The notes: generated from the letters alone by a model not told the origin. Numbered from the stretch's first letter, positions 1 to 6,236 are shown. The stretch is 6,349 nucleotides of DNA from Halolactibacillus sp051746745 (GCA_051746745.1 JBNJFJ010000105.1:1-6349), one strand, 5' to 3'. Translations and numbers: made by a program.

Positions 1-45
1 AAAAACACCCCTCGATCAAGTGACCGAGAGGTGAATGAGGGGTGT
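1..45 (-). terminator. Rho-independent terminator ending the transporter operon
   Basis: On the minus strand the arm ACACCCCTC (45-37 side) pairs perfectly over 9 bp with GAGGGGTGT (13-5 side). The loop is 23 bases, and the 3' arm runs straight into five T residues at the window edge. It lies 66 bases after the stop codon of the last permease. A GC-rich stem plus a T-tract in the direction of transcription is the standard intrinsic terminator. The T-tract may continue beyond the window. There is no T-run on the plus side, so I see no sign that it is bidirectional. Confidence 0.88.
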
Positions 46-111
46 ATAAATATTGGTTAATAGGTTTTAACTAGCTTAACGTATTCTGTAAAATGATGCG
101 ACGGCTCGTGA

Positions 112-960
112 TTAGCCTTTCACTGAACCAGCCGCAATCCCTTCAACAATCCGGTTACTTAAGAAGAAGAAGGCAAGTAAGATCGGGATAATACTGATCA
201 TCAATGTTGCCCCAATCGCGCCCCAATCGGTTAAGTATTGACCAATAAAGTTCTGAATACCAACGGTTAATGTCTTATATTTATCTGATGAGATAAATGT
301 ATTCACAAAGACGAATTCGTTCCAGTTATAAATCATATTAATAATGATCGTTGTAGACATAATTGGTTTTGTCATTGGTAAGATGATTTGGAAAAACATC
401 CGGTGAATCGAACAACCATCCATAACCGCCGCTTCTTCAATCTCACGTGGTAAGGTACGGTAAAAGCCCATAAGAATCATAATGGTGAGCGGCATATTAT
501 ACGCCGTATACGCCAAGATAATCGATAATGGATTATCAATTAAGTTCAGTTCACGATAAAACTGAAATAGTGGCACAAGGGTTGAGTGAATCGGAATCAT
601 ATACCCAACCATGAACAGTAAGAGGACAGGTCCACTTAACTTCCACTTCATCCGGGTAATCGCAAAGGTCACAAAACTTGCGAGAATGACCGTTAGGATC
701 ACGGATGTTGCGGTAATAAATACACTGTTAAAGAAGTATTGACTAATGTTTCCGTCAATCCATACCCGTGCATAGTTTTCAAATAACCAATCTTCCGGTA
801 AAGCAAATGGTGAACGCCCGAAAATCTCTGAGTTCCCTTTCAATGAGAAGAAGAAGAGCCAGACGAGCGGATAAATTTGAAACACGGCGATGATGCCTAG
901 AACTATATATAATAAGCCCATGCCTAATTTTCTTGATGGTGATTTTTTAGTGTCTGCCAT
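112..960 (-). CDS. ABC sugar transporter permease, CUT1 family (MsmG/MalG-like), 282 aa
   Basis: Second inner-membrane permease of a carbohydrate importer; with the 293-aa permease upstream it should form the heterodimeric channel. Hydrophobic segments fall near residues 13-38, 78-102, 110-132, 143-165, 198-216 and 247-268, the six-helix pattern of the MalG type. The cytoplasmic EAA loop that docks on the ATPase is visible at 176-196, with E176-A177-A178, D181-G182 and the terminal L-P (194-195). The C-terminus NRIVEGIAAGSVKG matches the conserved tail of this family, and 282 aa is a normal length. The ATG start has an AAGGGAG ribosome binding site at 970-976, nine bases upstream. It begins 17 bases after the previous permease's stop codon, so the two are almost certainly co-transcribed. 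Substrate cannot be read from the permease. Confidence 0.93.
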   Translation of the reverse strand: MADTKKSPSRKLGMGLLYIVLGIIAVFQIYPLVWLFFFSLKGNSEIFGRSPFALPEDWLFENYARVWIDGNISQYFFNSVFITATSVILTVILASFVTFAITRMKWKLSGPVLLLFMVGYMIPIHSTLVPLFQFYRELNLIDNPLSIILAYTAYNMPLTIMILMGFYRTLPREIEEAAVMDGCSIHRMFFQIILPMTKPIMSTTIIINMIYNWNEFVFVNTFISSDKYKTLTVGIQNFIGQYLTDWGAIGATLMISIIPILLAFFFLSNRIVEGIAAGSVKG

Positions 961-977
961 GTGTCTAAACTCCCTTC

Positions 978-1859
978 TTAATATTGAATGTTGTCATTTT
1001 TAGACGCGGTTAATTTTTGAATGATAAACGTTGTTAAAAGCGCAAGGACAAGTAAGGCAAAACCAATCGCACTACCATAACCGAAGTTATTAATACCAAA
1101 GGCTTGTTTGTACATGTAGGAGGCAATAACTTCACTGGCACCGTTCGGTCCACCGCCAGTCATAACGTAGATCAAGTCAAAGTATTTCAGTGATCCTACA
1201 ATCGCTAACACAATCGTTGTTTTAATCACACCTGAAATAAGTGGCACTTTAATCTTATACGCAATCTGAAGTGGGGTTGCCCCGTCAATTTCAGCCGCTT
1301 CAATCAGTGAAGCTGGAATCCCTTTTAAGGCTGCGCTATAAATAATGATATAAAAGCCGGCATATTGCCAAACGATCGCAATAAAGATCGCTATAAGTAC
1401 CGTCTCACGCTGCGCGAGCCAAGCGGGTGGTGAGTCGACTCCTAGTGTTGTCAGTAAGCTGTTTAACATCCCGTTATTCGGGTCATAAATTTTAATCCAT
1501 AACTGCGCAATCGCAACCGATGAAAGTAACATCGGAATGAGGTAAATCTTTCTCAATGTTTCCCGTCCTTTAATCTTCGCTGACAGTACTAAAGATACCG
1601 CAAGGTAGATAATCAGTGCTGCGGTTGAGAAGAAGGCAAGGAAGAATGAGTTACGTGCACTGTACCAAAACGTATCGTCTGATAACAGTTCAATATAGTT
1701 GTCAAGACCGATAAAAGTCATGGCACCAATACCGTTCCAATCCATTAAGCCGTAATAACCGGTTAAGATAATGGGAATGTAGACAAGCCCTGCGAGTAGA
1801 ATGAGTGATGGTAAGACATATAAGGCAATGACTTTCTTATTCGACATCACTTTATCCAT
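978..1859 (-). CDS. ABC sugar transporter permease, CUT1 family (MsmF/MalF-like), 293 aa
   Basis: First inner-membrane permease of the importer. Six hydrophobic segments lie near residues 11-33, 71-93, 106-126, 154-176, 211-232 and 263-281, with no large periplasmic insertion of the E. coli MalF kind. The EAA loop is at 187-207 (E187-A-A, D192-G193, closing V-P-L). The motif Y-V-M-T-G-G-G-P-N at 231-239 is typical of the MsmF/UgpA side of the family. I place the start at the ATG at 1859 because an AAGGGAG ribosome binding site sits eight bases upstream. The frame stays open to a GTG at 1913, but no ribosome binding site precedes that codon, and the extra 18 residues are polar and atypical for the N-terminus. 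The gene follows the lipoprotein gene after an unusually long 290-base gap and is followed closely by its partner permease. Confidence 0.92.
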   Translation of the reverse strand: MDKVMSNKKVIALYVLPSLILLAGLVYIPIILTGYYGLMDWNGIGAMTFIGLDNYIELLSDDTFWYSARNSFFLAFFSTAALIIYLAVSLVLSAKIKGRETLRKIYLIPMLLSSVAIAQLWIKIYDPNNGMLNSLLTTLGVDSPPAWLAQRETVLIAIFIAIVWQYAGFYIIIYSAALKGIPASLIEAAEIDGATPLQIAYKIKVPLISGVIKTTIVLAIVGSLKYFDLIYVMTGGGPNGASEVIASYMYKQAFGINNFGYGSAIGFALLVLALLTTFIIQKLTASKNDNIQY

Positions 1860-1867
1860 AGTAACAA

Positions 1868-1874
1868 CTCCCTT
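1868..1874 (-). promoter_or_regulatory. Ribosome binding site fixing the first permease's start
   Basis: AAGGGAG on the minus strand, eight bases before the ATG at 1859. The second permease has the same heptamer at nearly the same spacing (970-976). Its presence here and its absence before the upstream GTG at 1913 decide the start codon. Confidence 0.8.
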
Positions 1875-1915
1875 CATTTGTATCGATTCTATTGATGTAT
1901 CGTCTTTTAACACGT

Positions 1916-1934
1916 CGATGTTTCATTTACATCG
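1916..1934. repeat. 6-bp inverted repeat CGATGT-N7-ACATCG
   Basis: A perfect 6-bp inverted repeat with a 7-base spacer, 57 bases upstream of the first permease's start. It overlaps a weak minus-strand promoter candidate (TTGAAA at 1950-1955, 18-base gap, TGTAAA at 1926-1931). It could be a small operator or a short RNA hairpin. At this length in AT-rich DNA, chance is also possible. Confidence 0.4.
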
Positions 1935-1988
1935 CCCGAGTTTTTTATCTTTCAATTTAATTAATAACATTAAAACAATCTTTTTAGT

Positions 1989-2007
1989 CGGATATAAAAA
2001 GCATCCG
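1989..2007. repeat. Small hairpin, CGGAT/ATCCG
   Basis: A 5-bp perfect stem with a 9-base loop, seven bases from the larger hairpin at 2014-2056 and transcribed after it on the minus strand. No T-tract follows the 3' arm, so it is not a terminator by itself. It may be part of a composite structured region between the lipoprotein and permease genes. Confidence 0.4.
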
Positions 2008-2013
2008 TCATTG

Positions 2014-2056
2014 GTGAATGAGACGAAGGGCCGTTTTGGCCCAACGCATCGTTCAC
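2014..2056 (-). other. Imperfect 43-base stem-loop between lipoprotein and permease genes
   Basis: The core is a perfect GGGCC/GGCCC stem with a 5-base loop. A symmetric 2x2 internal loop follows, then a short GC-containing stem, then an outer arm in which GTGAACGA pairs with TCATTCAC with one mismatch. It begins 93 bases after the lipoprotein stop codon, in a gap with no gene. No T-run directly follows, so it is not a standard terminator. In binding-protein-dependent operons, a hairpin here commonly protects the upstream mRNA or partly stops readthrough, giving more binding protein than permease. That role is inferred. The rest of the 1860-2149 gap is AT-rich, with no ORF carrying a ribosome binding site on either strand. 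Confidence 0.6.
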
Positions 2057-2149
2057 TAAAAGCTTTCGTGTTACTTTTTTTATTCATTCATAGATTCTTT
2101 GTGTTTCTTTATCTTTCGTGTTGTTGGATCATTGTTGTGTAAAAAATCG

Positions 2150-3475
2150 TTACTCTGCTCGAAGTGCTTCTTCATGATTTTCAGCAAATTCTTCTGGTGT
2201 CACTTCACCCATGAAGAGCGCTTGGATCATGTTTAAGTGAACATCTGCCGCAGATGCTGACATTTGAACATCGGCATACAATGTTAAGTTAGACGCTTCG
2301 TTTAAGTCGTTTAAGATATCAATGTACATTTGTGGTAAGTCTAGTTCGGCTGTGTCTACCGCTGTTGCTGGAATCACACCGGCGTTTTGGACAGACATTT
2401 CGCCCCAACGCTCAACGAAGTATTCAACAAACGCTTTCGCATCGTCTTTAACATCTGAGTTTTCAGCTACGAATAGACCAACACCAGGACCACCGACATA
2501 GCTATTAATGTCACCAGCGCCGCCATCAACGGCTGGGAACTTGAAGTAGCCAATTGAATCTCTGAATTCTTGTGGATTGTCTTCATTTGTTGTCCATTCT
2601 GGTAAGTCCCAAGTCGCCATTAAGTACATCGCTGCTTGTTCGTTAATGAAGTAACCTTTCGCTTCATCGTTACCTAAACCATTCGTTCCGTTAATGAAGG
2701 CATCCATATCAACAAGGTTTTGAATTTCTTCAGCTGCTTGTACTAACGCATCATCTGTAAAGCTAATGTCACCCTTGATCGCATCGGTAATAACTGTTGG
2801 TCCACCAATACGGTCAGCTAAGTACATGTACCACATAGAACCTGTCCACGCGTCACGGTTACCAAGTGTAATTGGTGTCACGCCAGCGTCAGATAATGTC
2901 GTAATAGCTGTTTTCATTTCTTCTAATGTTGTTGGTACTTCTACACCATGTTCTTCGAACATCGCTTTGTTGTAGTAGACCGGTGTAATGTTTAACTCAA
3001 GTGGTAAACCATATGTTGACCCGTCTACCGCATACGCTTCTGTTGTACCAGGTACAAATGAATCTGAGATAATGTCAGTAAGGTCCGCGAACATGTTTCC
3101 GCTTACATATGGGTCTAAGAAACCGCCGCCCCAAGTCATACCGACATCTGGTAAGTCGTTACTTGAACCTAATACGCTTAACTTTTCTTTGTACTGTTCG
3201 TTACCTAAGATCTCCATCTCAACGGTAACACCTGCATTTTCTGCTTCAAACTCATCCACAATCGTTTGAACGATCATGTTGTGTTGTTTTGAGCTACCTT
3301 CAGGCCAGAGGTGCATAAAGTCAATCACAACTTCTTCATCGCTTGATTCTTCGCCTGATGAGTCATCACCATTTGACGTGTCATCACTCGATGTGTCTTC
3401 GTCACCACCACAGGCAACAAGTGCAAATACTGTGAACAAGAGTGCCACGAACAATAAGAATTTTTTCTTCAACAT
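2150..3475 (-). CDS. Sugar ABC transporter substrate-binding lipoprotein, CUT1-associated, 441 aa
   Basis: Extracellular solute receptor of the importer, anchored to the outer face of the membrane. Residues 1-21 form a lipoprotein signal: MLKKK, a hydrophobic core, then the lipobox L19-V20-A21-C22, with Cys22 the lipidation site. Residues 23-49 are a low-complexity linker rich in Asp, Glu and Ser. The folded domain runs from about 50 to the end. The segment near 325-350, with G-G-P-G-V-G followed by an acidic helix and A-F-V-E-Y-F, and the C-terminal M-G-E-V-T-P-E-E-F, are typical of family-1 (MsmE/MalE-like) binding proteins, and the length fits. The ATG has an AGGGGG ribosome binding site (3485-3490) nine bases upstream. 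The two permeases downstream support a carbohydrate, probably oligosaccharide, substrate; which one is not determinable here. Confidence 0.93.
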   Translation of the reverse strand: MLKKKFLLFVALLFTVFALVACGGDEDTSSDDTSNGDDSSGEESSDEEVVIDFMHLWPEGSSKQHNMIVQTIVDEFEAENAGVTVEMEILGNEQYKEKLSVLGSSNDLPDVGMTWGGGFLDPYVSGNMFADLTDIISDSFVPGTTEAYAVDGSTYGLPLELNITPVYYNKAMFEEHGVEVPTTLEEMKTAITTLSDAGVTPITLGNRDAWTGSMWYMYLADRIGGPTVITDAIKGDISFTDDALVQAAEEIQNLVDMDAFINGTNGLGNDEAKGYFINEQAAMYLMATWDLPEWTTNEDNPQEFRDSIGYFKFPAVDGGAGDINSYVGGPGVGLFVAENSDVKDDAKAFVEYFVERWGEMSVQNAGVIPATAVDTAELDLPQMYIDILNDLNEASNLTLYADVQMSASAADVHLNMIQALFMGEVTPEEFAENHEEALRAE

Positions 3476-3555
3476 AATTTTTTACCCCCTAAGGAATTTG
3501 GTTTGTCTTACAGTTACTAATTTATCACGGGGCGCACTGATTCGTAAGGGAGTAG

Positions 3556-3584
3556 GTTATAGCGAAAAGTCCACTATTTTTAGA
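3556..3584 (-). promoter_or_regulatory. Weak candidate promoter for the lipoprotein/permease genes
   Basis: A minus-strand TATAAC (3556-3561, five of six to the -10 consensus) has only a poor -35 hexamer, TCTAAA (3579-3584), 17 bases upstream. A poor -35 would fit dependence on an activator, the obvious one being the AraC-type regulator encoded just upstream. The cre site at 3582-3595 overlaps the -35 position. Predicted start is near 3549, giving a leader of about 73 bases. An alternative -10-like GATAAA lies nearer the gene, so the exact promoter is uncertain. Confidence 0.3.
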
Positions 3585-3595
3585 AAGCGTTTACA
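3582..3595. promoter_or_regulatory. cre site (CcpA carbon catabolite repression operator)
   Basis: On the plus strand AGAAAGCGTTTACA matches the 14-base cre consensus TGWAANCGNTNWCA at 13 positions; only the first base differs. It overlaps the stop codon of the response regulator and lies 107 bases before the lipoprotein start. CcpA bound here could block the transporter promoter and also act as a roadblock to readthrough from the regulator genes. Repression by preferred sugars is what one expects of a sugar importer. Confidence 0.72.
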
Positions 3596-4361
3596 TACTC
3601 TTCCGATACGCCCCTGGTGTTGTCTCTTCAAACTCACGGAACACTTTATTAAAGTATTTTGGGGTTTGATAGCCCACGGTTTCAGCGATTTCAGTAACAT
3701 TCATATCGGTGGTGAGTAGGAGGCGTTTGGCTTGTTGGATCCTGACTCGGGTCAAATATTCAACGAAAGATATTTTCAGTTCATCTTTAAATAGTGTACT
3801 TAAATAACTTGGATTAAGGTGAACGACACTGGCAACAACTTTTAACGTGAGTGCCTCGCCGTAATGGCTATCAATATAATCCATCGCTTCTTTAATCGAG
3901 CGGCTAAACCGGTGTTTCTCTTCATTTAATCTAACAATCGATTCATCGACATAACTTTCAATCAACGTTTGTTTCGCTTGTTTTTCTTGGTCAATCAACG
4001 CTTGGTCAACGGTTTGAATCAGTTCGTCCTTACTGACCGGTTTAACAATGTAGTTGACGACATTCAGTCTGAGCGCTTCTTTAGCGTAATTAAAGTCAGA
4101 ATACGCACTAACGATAATGACCGCTGGTTCTTGTTGTTGCTTTTTTAACGCTTGAACCAGTTCTAAACCATTCATCTCGCGCATTTCAATGTCAGTAATG
4201 AGTAAATGAACCGGATGACTGAGTACATAGGCTTCCGCTTCTTTTGCCGTTTCAAAACAAACGAGGGTATGGGCCCCTTCAAAATGACGGGTTAACGTCC
4301 GTTTAATCCCTTCACGTGCCCGTGGCTCATCGTCGACAATAACTAATGTTTTTTCTTCCAT
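3591..4361 (-). CDS. Response regulator, receiver plus AraC-type DNA-binding domain (YesN-like), 256 aa
   Basis: Cytoplasmic transcription factor, partner of the adjacent kinase. The receiver domain (about 4-122) has the acidic pair D10-D11, phospho-acceptor D57 in L-L-I-T-D-I-E-M, the switch residue S85 and the conserved K107-P108. A helical linker follows (about 123-155). The C-terminal AraC domain (about 156-256) has two helix-turn-helix units: near 173-192, and near 222-243 with the family signature G230-Y-Q-T-P-K-Y-F to about 254. The linker is much shorter than in many YesN relatives, which run to roughly 350-500 aa, but both functional domains look complete. The start is an ATG whose AAAGGGGAG ribosome binding site overlaps the last codons of the kinase gene; kinase stop and regulator start are 5 bases apart, so translation is probably coupled. 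Its likely target is the transporter promoter directly downstream. Confidence 0.94.
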   Translation of the reverse strand: MEEKTLVIVDDEPRAREGIKRTLTRHFEGAHTLVCFETAKEAEAYVLSHPVHLLITDIEMREMNGLELVQALKKQQQEPAVIIVSAYSDFNYAKEALRLNVVNYIVKPVSKDELIQTVDQALIDQEKQAKQTLIESYVDESIVRLNEEKHRFSRSIKEAMDYIDSHYGEALTLKVVASVVHLNPSYLSTLFKDELKISFVEYLTRVRIQQAKRLLLTTDMNVTEIAETVGYQTPKYFNKVFREFEETTPGAYRKSM

Positions 4362-4366
4362 TTTAT

Positions 4367-6094
4367 TTACTCCCCTTTGTCATGATTATGTTCGATTGGT
4401 AACGTGAACGTGATGATCGTCCCTTCCCCTTCGGTTGAGTGAATCGTTAAACTTTCTGCCGCTTGTTTATTGTAGTAAAGCTCTAACCGGTGTTTAATAT
4501 TCGATAGTGCCATGCCGGCCCCTTCTGTCTTTAACGTAAACCCAGTATCCATCGACGCTTGCACTTCCTGCAGGCGCGCGTCACTCATTCCGAGTCCATT
4601 GTCTTTCACCGCAATGACTAAGTCAGTGCCTCGTTTCGTGATGGATAATGTTACTTCGCCGTCGGTGGCTTTTTCATTCAAGCCATGCATGACCGCATTT
4701 TCAATAAACGGCTGAATCAATAGTTTCGGAATATCAATGGCTAACAGCGTGTTGTCAATGTCCGTCTTAAAACTGAACCGGTCACCAAACCGCATCTTCA
4801 TCACCGTCATATAGTCCGTTAAGTGATTCACTTCTTGTTTAATACTGACCCATTCATCACCGTCTTTTTTGGCAATCGTATAACGAAACAGATTCGACAT
4901 ACTCATCACCATATCCGCGAGTTCTTCTTCTCCCTTTTCATCCAGTGACCAATACAAGGCATTTAATGTATTGAATAAGAAATGCGGATGAATTTGAGCT
5001 TGAAGTGCTTTTAATTCTGTTTGACTTTTGACGAGTTCTTTTTCATAGACCATCTTAATTAAGTAATTCGTTTCTTCTACGAGTTGGTTATACGTACTGT
5101 TTAATTGATTGATCTCAATCGATGAGAGACTATTTGGTGATTGTGACAATAACCCGACATGGGTTTTCTTCATCGCTTGGGTTAAGGTCATAATTGGTTT
5201 TGTGATATAGGTGGATAAGCCAAATGAGAAAATAAAGAAGACCAATACGCCGACGGCCCCACTCATTAAGATAATCGAGAGTAAAAATGATGTGTCTTCG
5301 GTTAGCCGTTCAACCGGTGTCAACATGGTAACACTAAACCCGGTCTCACGTGATGTTTCGGTTTGGACGACATAATCGTCTTGAAAGACGGCTTCGCCTT
5401 CAGTATTCATTAAGTCATCCAGTCCTTCTCGGTTCGAAGAACCGATAATCACCTCATTCGGCGCTCTCACAATCGTGTAATGATTGTCTGCCGTCACGAG
5501 CGGTCTAAAATATGTGCGCATCATCCGGACGAGCATATAGCCCCCATTGTCAAATTGGCCATCGAGTAAACTGATCCGGCGCATAAATAAAAAATAATTC
5601 CGGTCGGTTGGGTCTTCACCGATAAATACGAGTTCGCCCTTACGGTCGTCAACTTCTCGAATTAAGTCAATCGAGACTTGGTCGTCTAAATGAGGCCCAT
5701 CGAGTGGAATCAGATTGACATAGTCCGGGGTATAAAGATCCACCCGGTAAAAGCCATCGGCATTTGCTTGAATCCGGCTAACGACACTCGACAGTCGTTG
5801 ACGTTCAGTGAACACCGGAAACTGGCCGGCTTTATGGTCAAATAAGAGATCTTGGACATAGTCATTGGTAAGGATTTGTTTACTGACTAAGTTGATTTGT
5901 TCAATCAGGCCGTCATAACGAGCCATCGTTTCTTTTGTCGTTTGATCGATTTGCCGTTCGGCATTATCCGTCAGCGTGTCACTGACTTGTTTAAAAATAA
6001 TCCCACCGACGATAAATAACACAATCATCATTGCCAGTAAAAAGACCGCTAATAATTGATTACGTAGTGTGTTCCACTGCTTAAAACGTGACAC
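4367..6094 (-). CDS. Membrane sensor histidine kinase, YesM/LytS-type (His_kinase PF06580), 575 aa
   Basis: Autophosphorylating sensor that should pass phosphate to the regulator encoded 5 bases downstream. Order of parts: transmembrane helix 1 (about 13-35); an extracellular sensing region of about 230 residues (37-267); transmembrane helix 2 (about 269-293); a HAMP-like linker (about 293-345); a helical dimerisation stretch; then the histidine motif Q367-I-H-P-H371-F-L-F-N, H371 being the likely phosphorylated residue. The ATP-binding domain shows the N box Q461-P-F-I-E-N466, the D498-N-G-L-G G1 box, a G2-like G525-A-G-M-A-L-S-N, and G556-E-G-T near the end. The start is GTG, preceded by a strong AAGGGGGGA site. 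The extracellular part could be a Cache-type fold, but I cannot show that by eye. In this kinase class the ligand is often a sugar or a loaded binding protein; here the ligand is unknown. Confidence 0.95.
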   Translation of the reverse strand: MSRFKQWNTLRNQLLAVFLLAMMIVLFIVGGIIFKQVSDTLTDNAERQIDQTTKETMARYDGLIEQINLVSKQILTNDYVQDLLFDHKAGQFPVFTERQRLSSVVSRIQANADGFYRVDLYTPDYVNLIPLDGPHLDDQVSIDLIREVDDRKGELVFIGEDPTDRNYFLFMRRISLLDGQFDNGGYMLVRMMRTYFRPLVTADNHYTIVRAPNEVIIGSSNREGLDDLMNTEGEAVFQDDYVVQTETSRETGFSVTMLTPVERLTEDTSFLLSIILMSGAVGVLVFFIFSFGLSTYITKPIMTLTQAMKKTHVGLLSQSPNSLSSIEINQLNSTYNQLVEETNYLIKMVYEKELVKSQTELKALQAQIHPHFLFNTLNALYWSLDEKGEEELADMVMSMSNLFRYTIAKKDGDEWVSIKQEVNHLTDYMTVMKMRFGDRFSFKTDIDNTLLAIDIPKLLIQPFIENAVMHGLNEKATDGEVTLSITKRGTDLVIAVKDNGLGMSDARLQEVQASMDTGFTLKTEGAGMALSNIKHRLELYYNKQAAESLTIHSTEGEGTIITFTLPIEHNHDKGE

Positions 6095-6098
6095 AAAA

Positions 6099-6107
6099 TC
6101 CCCCCTT
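6099..6107 (-). promoter_or_regulatory. Ribosome binding site for the kinase GTG start
   Basis: AAGGGGGGA on the minus strand, with four T residues between it and the GTG at 6094. Its strength supports the non-ATG start. No better-placed ATG is present nearby. Confidence 0.8.
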
Positions 6108-6121
6108 ACATCGTTTCTTTA

Positions 6122-6135
6122 CTAAACCGCTTACA
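6122..6135. promoter_or_regulatory. cre-like site downstream of the kinase promoter
   Basis: On the minus strand TGTAAGCGGTTTAG matches 12 of 14 positions of TGWAANCGNTNWCA; the last two bases differ. It sits about 9-22 bases after the transcription start predicted from the promoter at 6150-6178, a position where CcpA commonly acts as a roadblock. It is weaker than the cre at 3582-3595, but the two together suggest control of both the sensor genes and the transporter genes. Confidence 0.5.
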
Positions 6136-6149
6136 AAAGTGGTTCTTCT

Positions 6150-6178
6150 ATCTTATCAGCGTACGCCGTGTTTGTCTA
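6150..6178 (-). promoter_or_regulatory. Sigma-A-like promoter of the kinase/regulator genes
   Basis: On the minus strand: -35 TAGACA (6173-6178, five of six matches), a 17-base spacer, and -10 TAAGAT (6150-6155, four of six). The predicted start is near 6143, giving a leader of about 49 bases before the GTG. The -35 overlaps the left arm of the inverted repeat at 6168-6194. Confidence 0.6.
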
Positions 6179-6194
6179 TCCACTAAACAAACAC
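6168..6194. repeat. Perfect inverted repeat between divergent promoters, likely operator
   Basis: GTGTTTGT and ACAAACAC are perfect 8-bp inverted arms with 11 bases between them (arm centres 19 bp apart, about two helical turns). One arm overlaps the -35 of the kinase promoter; the other ends six bases before the -35 of the divergent gene. The position suits a dimeric regulator controlling one or both promoters. The protein that binds is unknown. Confidence 0.5.
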
Positions 6195-6200
6195 CTAAGG

Positions 6201-6229
6201 TTTACCTCCCGGCCGACTCTTTGTATAAT
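6201..6229 (+). promoter_or_regulatory. Sigma-A-like promoter of the YigZ-family gene
   Basis: A perfect TATAAT (6224-6229) has TTTACC (6201-6206, four of six) 17 bases upstream. Transcription would start near 6236, leaving a leader of only about 12 bases that begins at the ribosome binding site. Confidence 0.7.
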
Positions 6230-6236
6230 GAAGCAT

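Noticed and set aside
1860..1913. Longer first permease starting at the GTG at 1913
   Set aside because: No ribosome binding site precedes the GTG, whereas the ATG at 1859 has AAGGGAG eight bases upstream.
1960..2015. Possible 13-codon leader peptide on the minus strand starting at an ATG near 2012
   Set aside because: No ribosome binding site and no meaningful residue run; too short to support.
2014..2056. Hairpin read as a full intrinsic terminator
   Set aside because: No T-tract follows the stem directly on the minus strand; the nearest T-run is about 15 bases further on. Partial termination remains possible.
2063..2122. Ten-base direct repeat CTTTCGTGTT at 2063-2072 and 2113-2122
   Set aside because: Only two copies exactly 50 bases apart in AT-rich DNA with no link to a promoter; chance cannot be excluded.
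1801..2142. Plus-strand open frame of 113 codons spanning the lipoprotein/permease gap
   Set aside because: It overlaps the 5' end of the permease gene antisense, has no convincing ribosome binding site, and its Phe/Leu/Ile-rich translation resembles chance reading of AT-rich DNA.
2766..3719. Plus-strand open frames at 2766-2975, 2988-3269 and 3276-3719
   Set aside because: All lie antisense to the lipoprotein or regulator genes and have no recognisable domain or start signals; they are shadows of the real coding frame.
4512..4715. Plus-strand open frame of 67 codons inside the kinase gene
   Set aside because: Antisense to the conserved ATP-binding domain, with no ribosome binding site or family resemblance.
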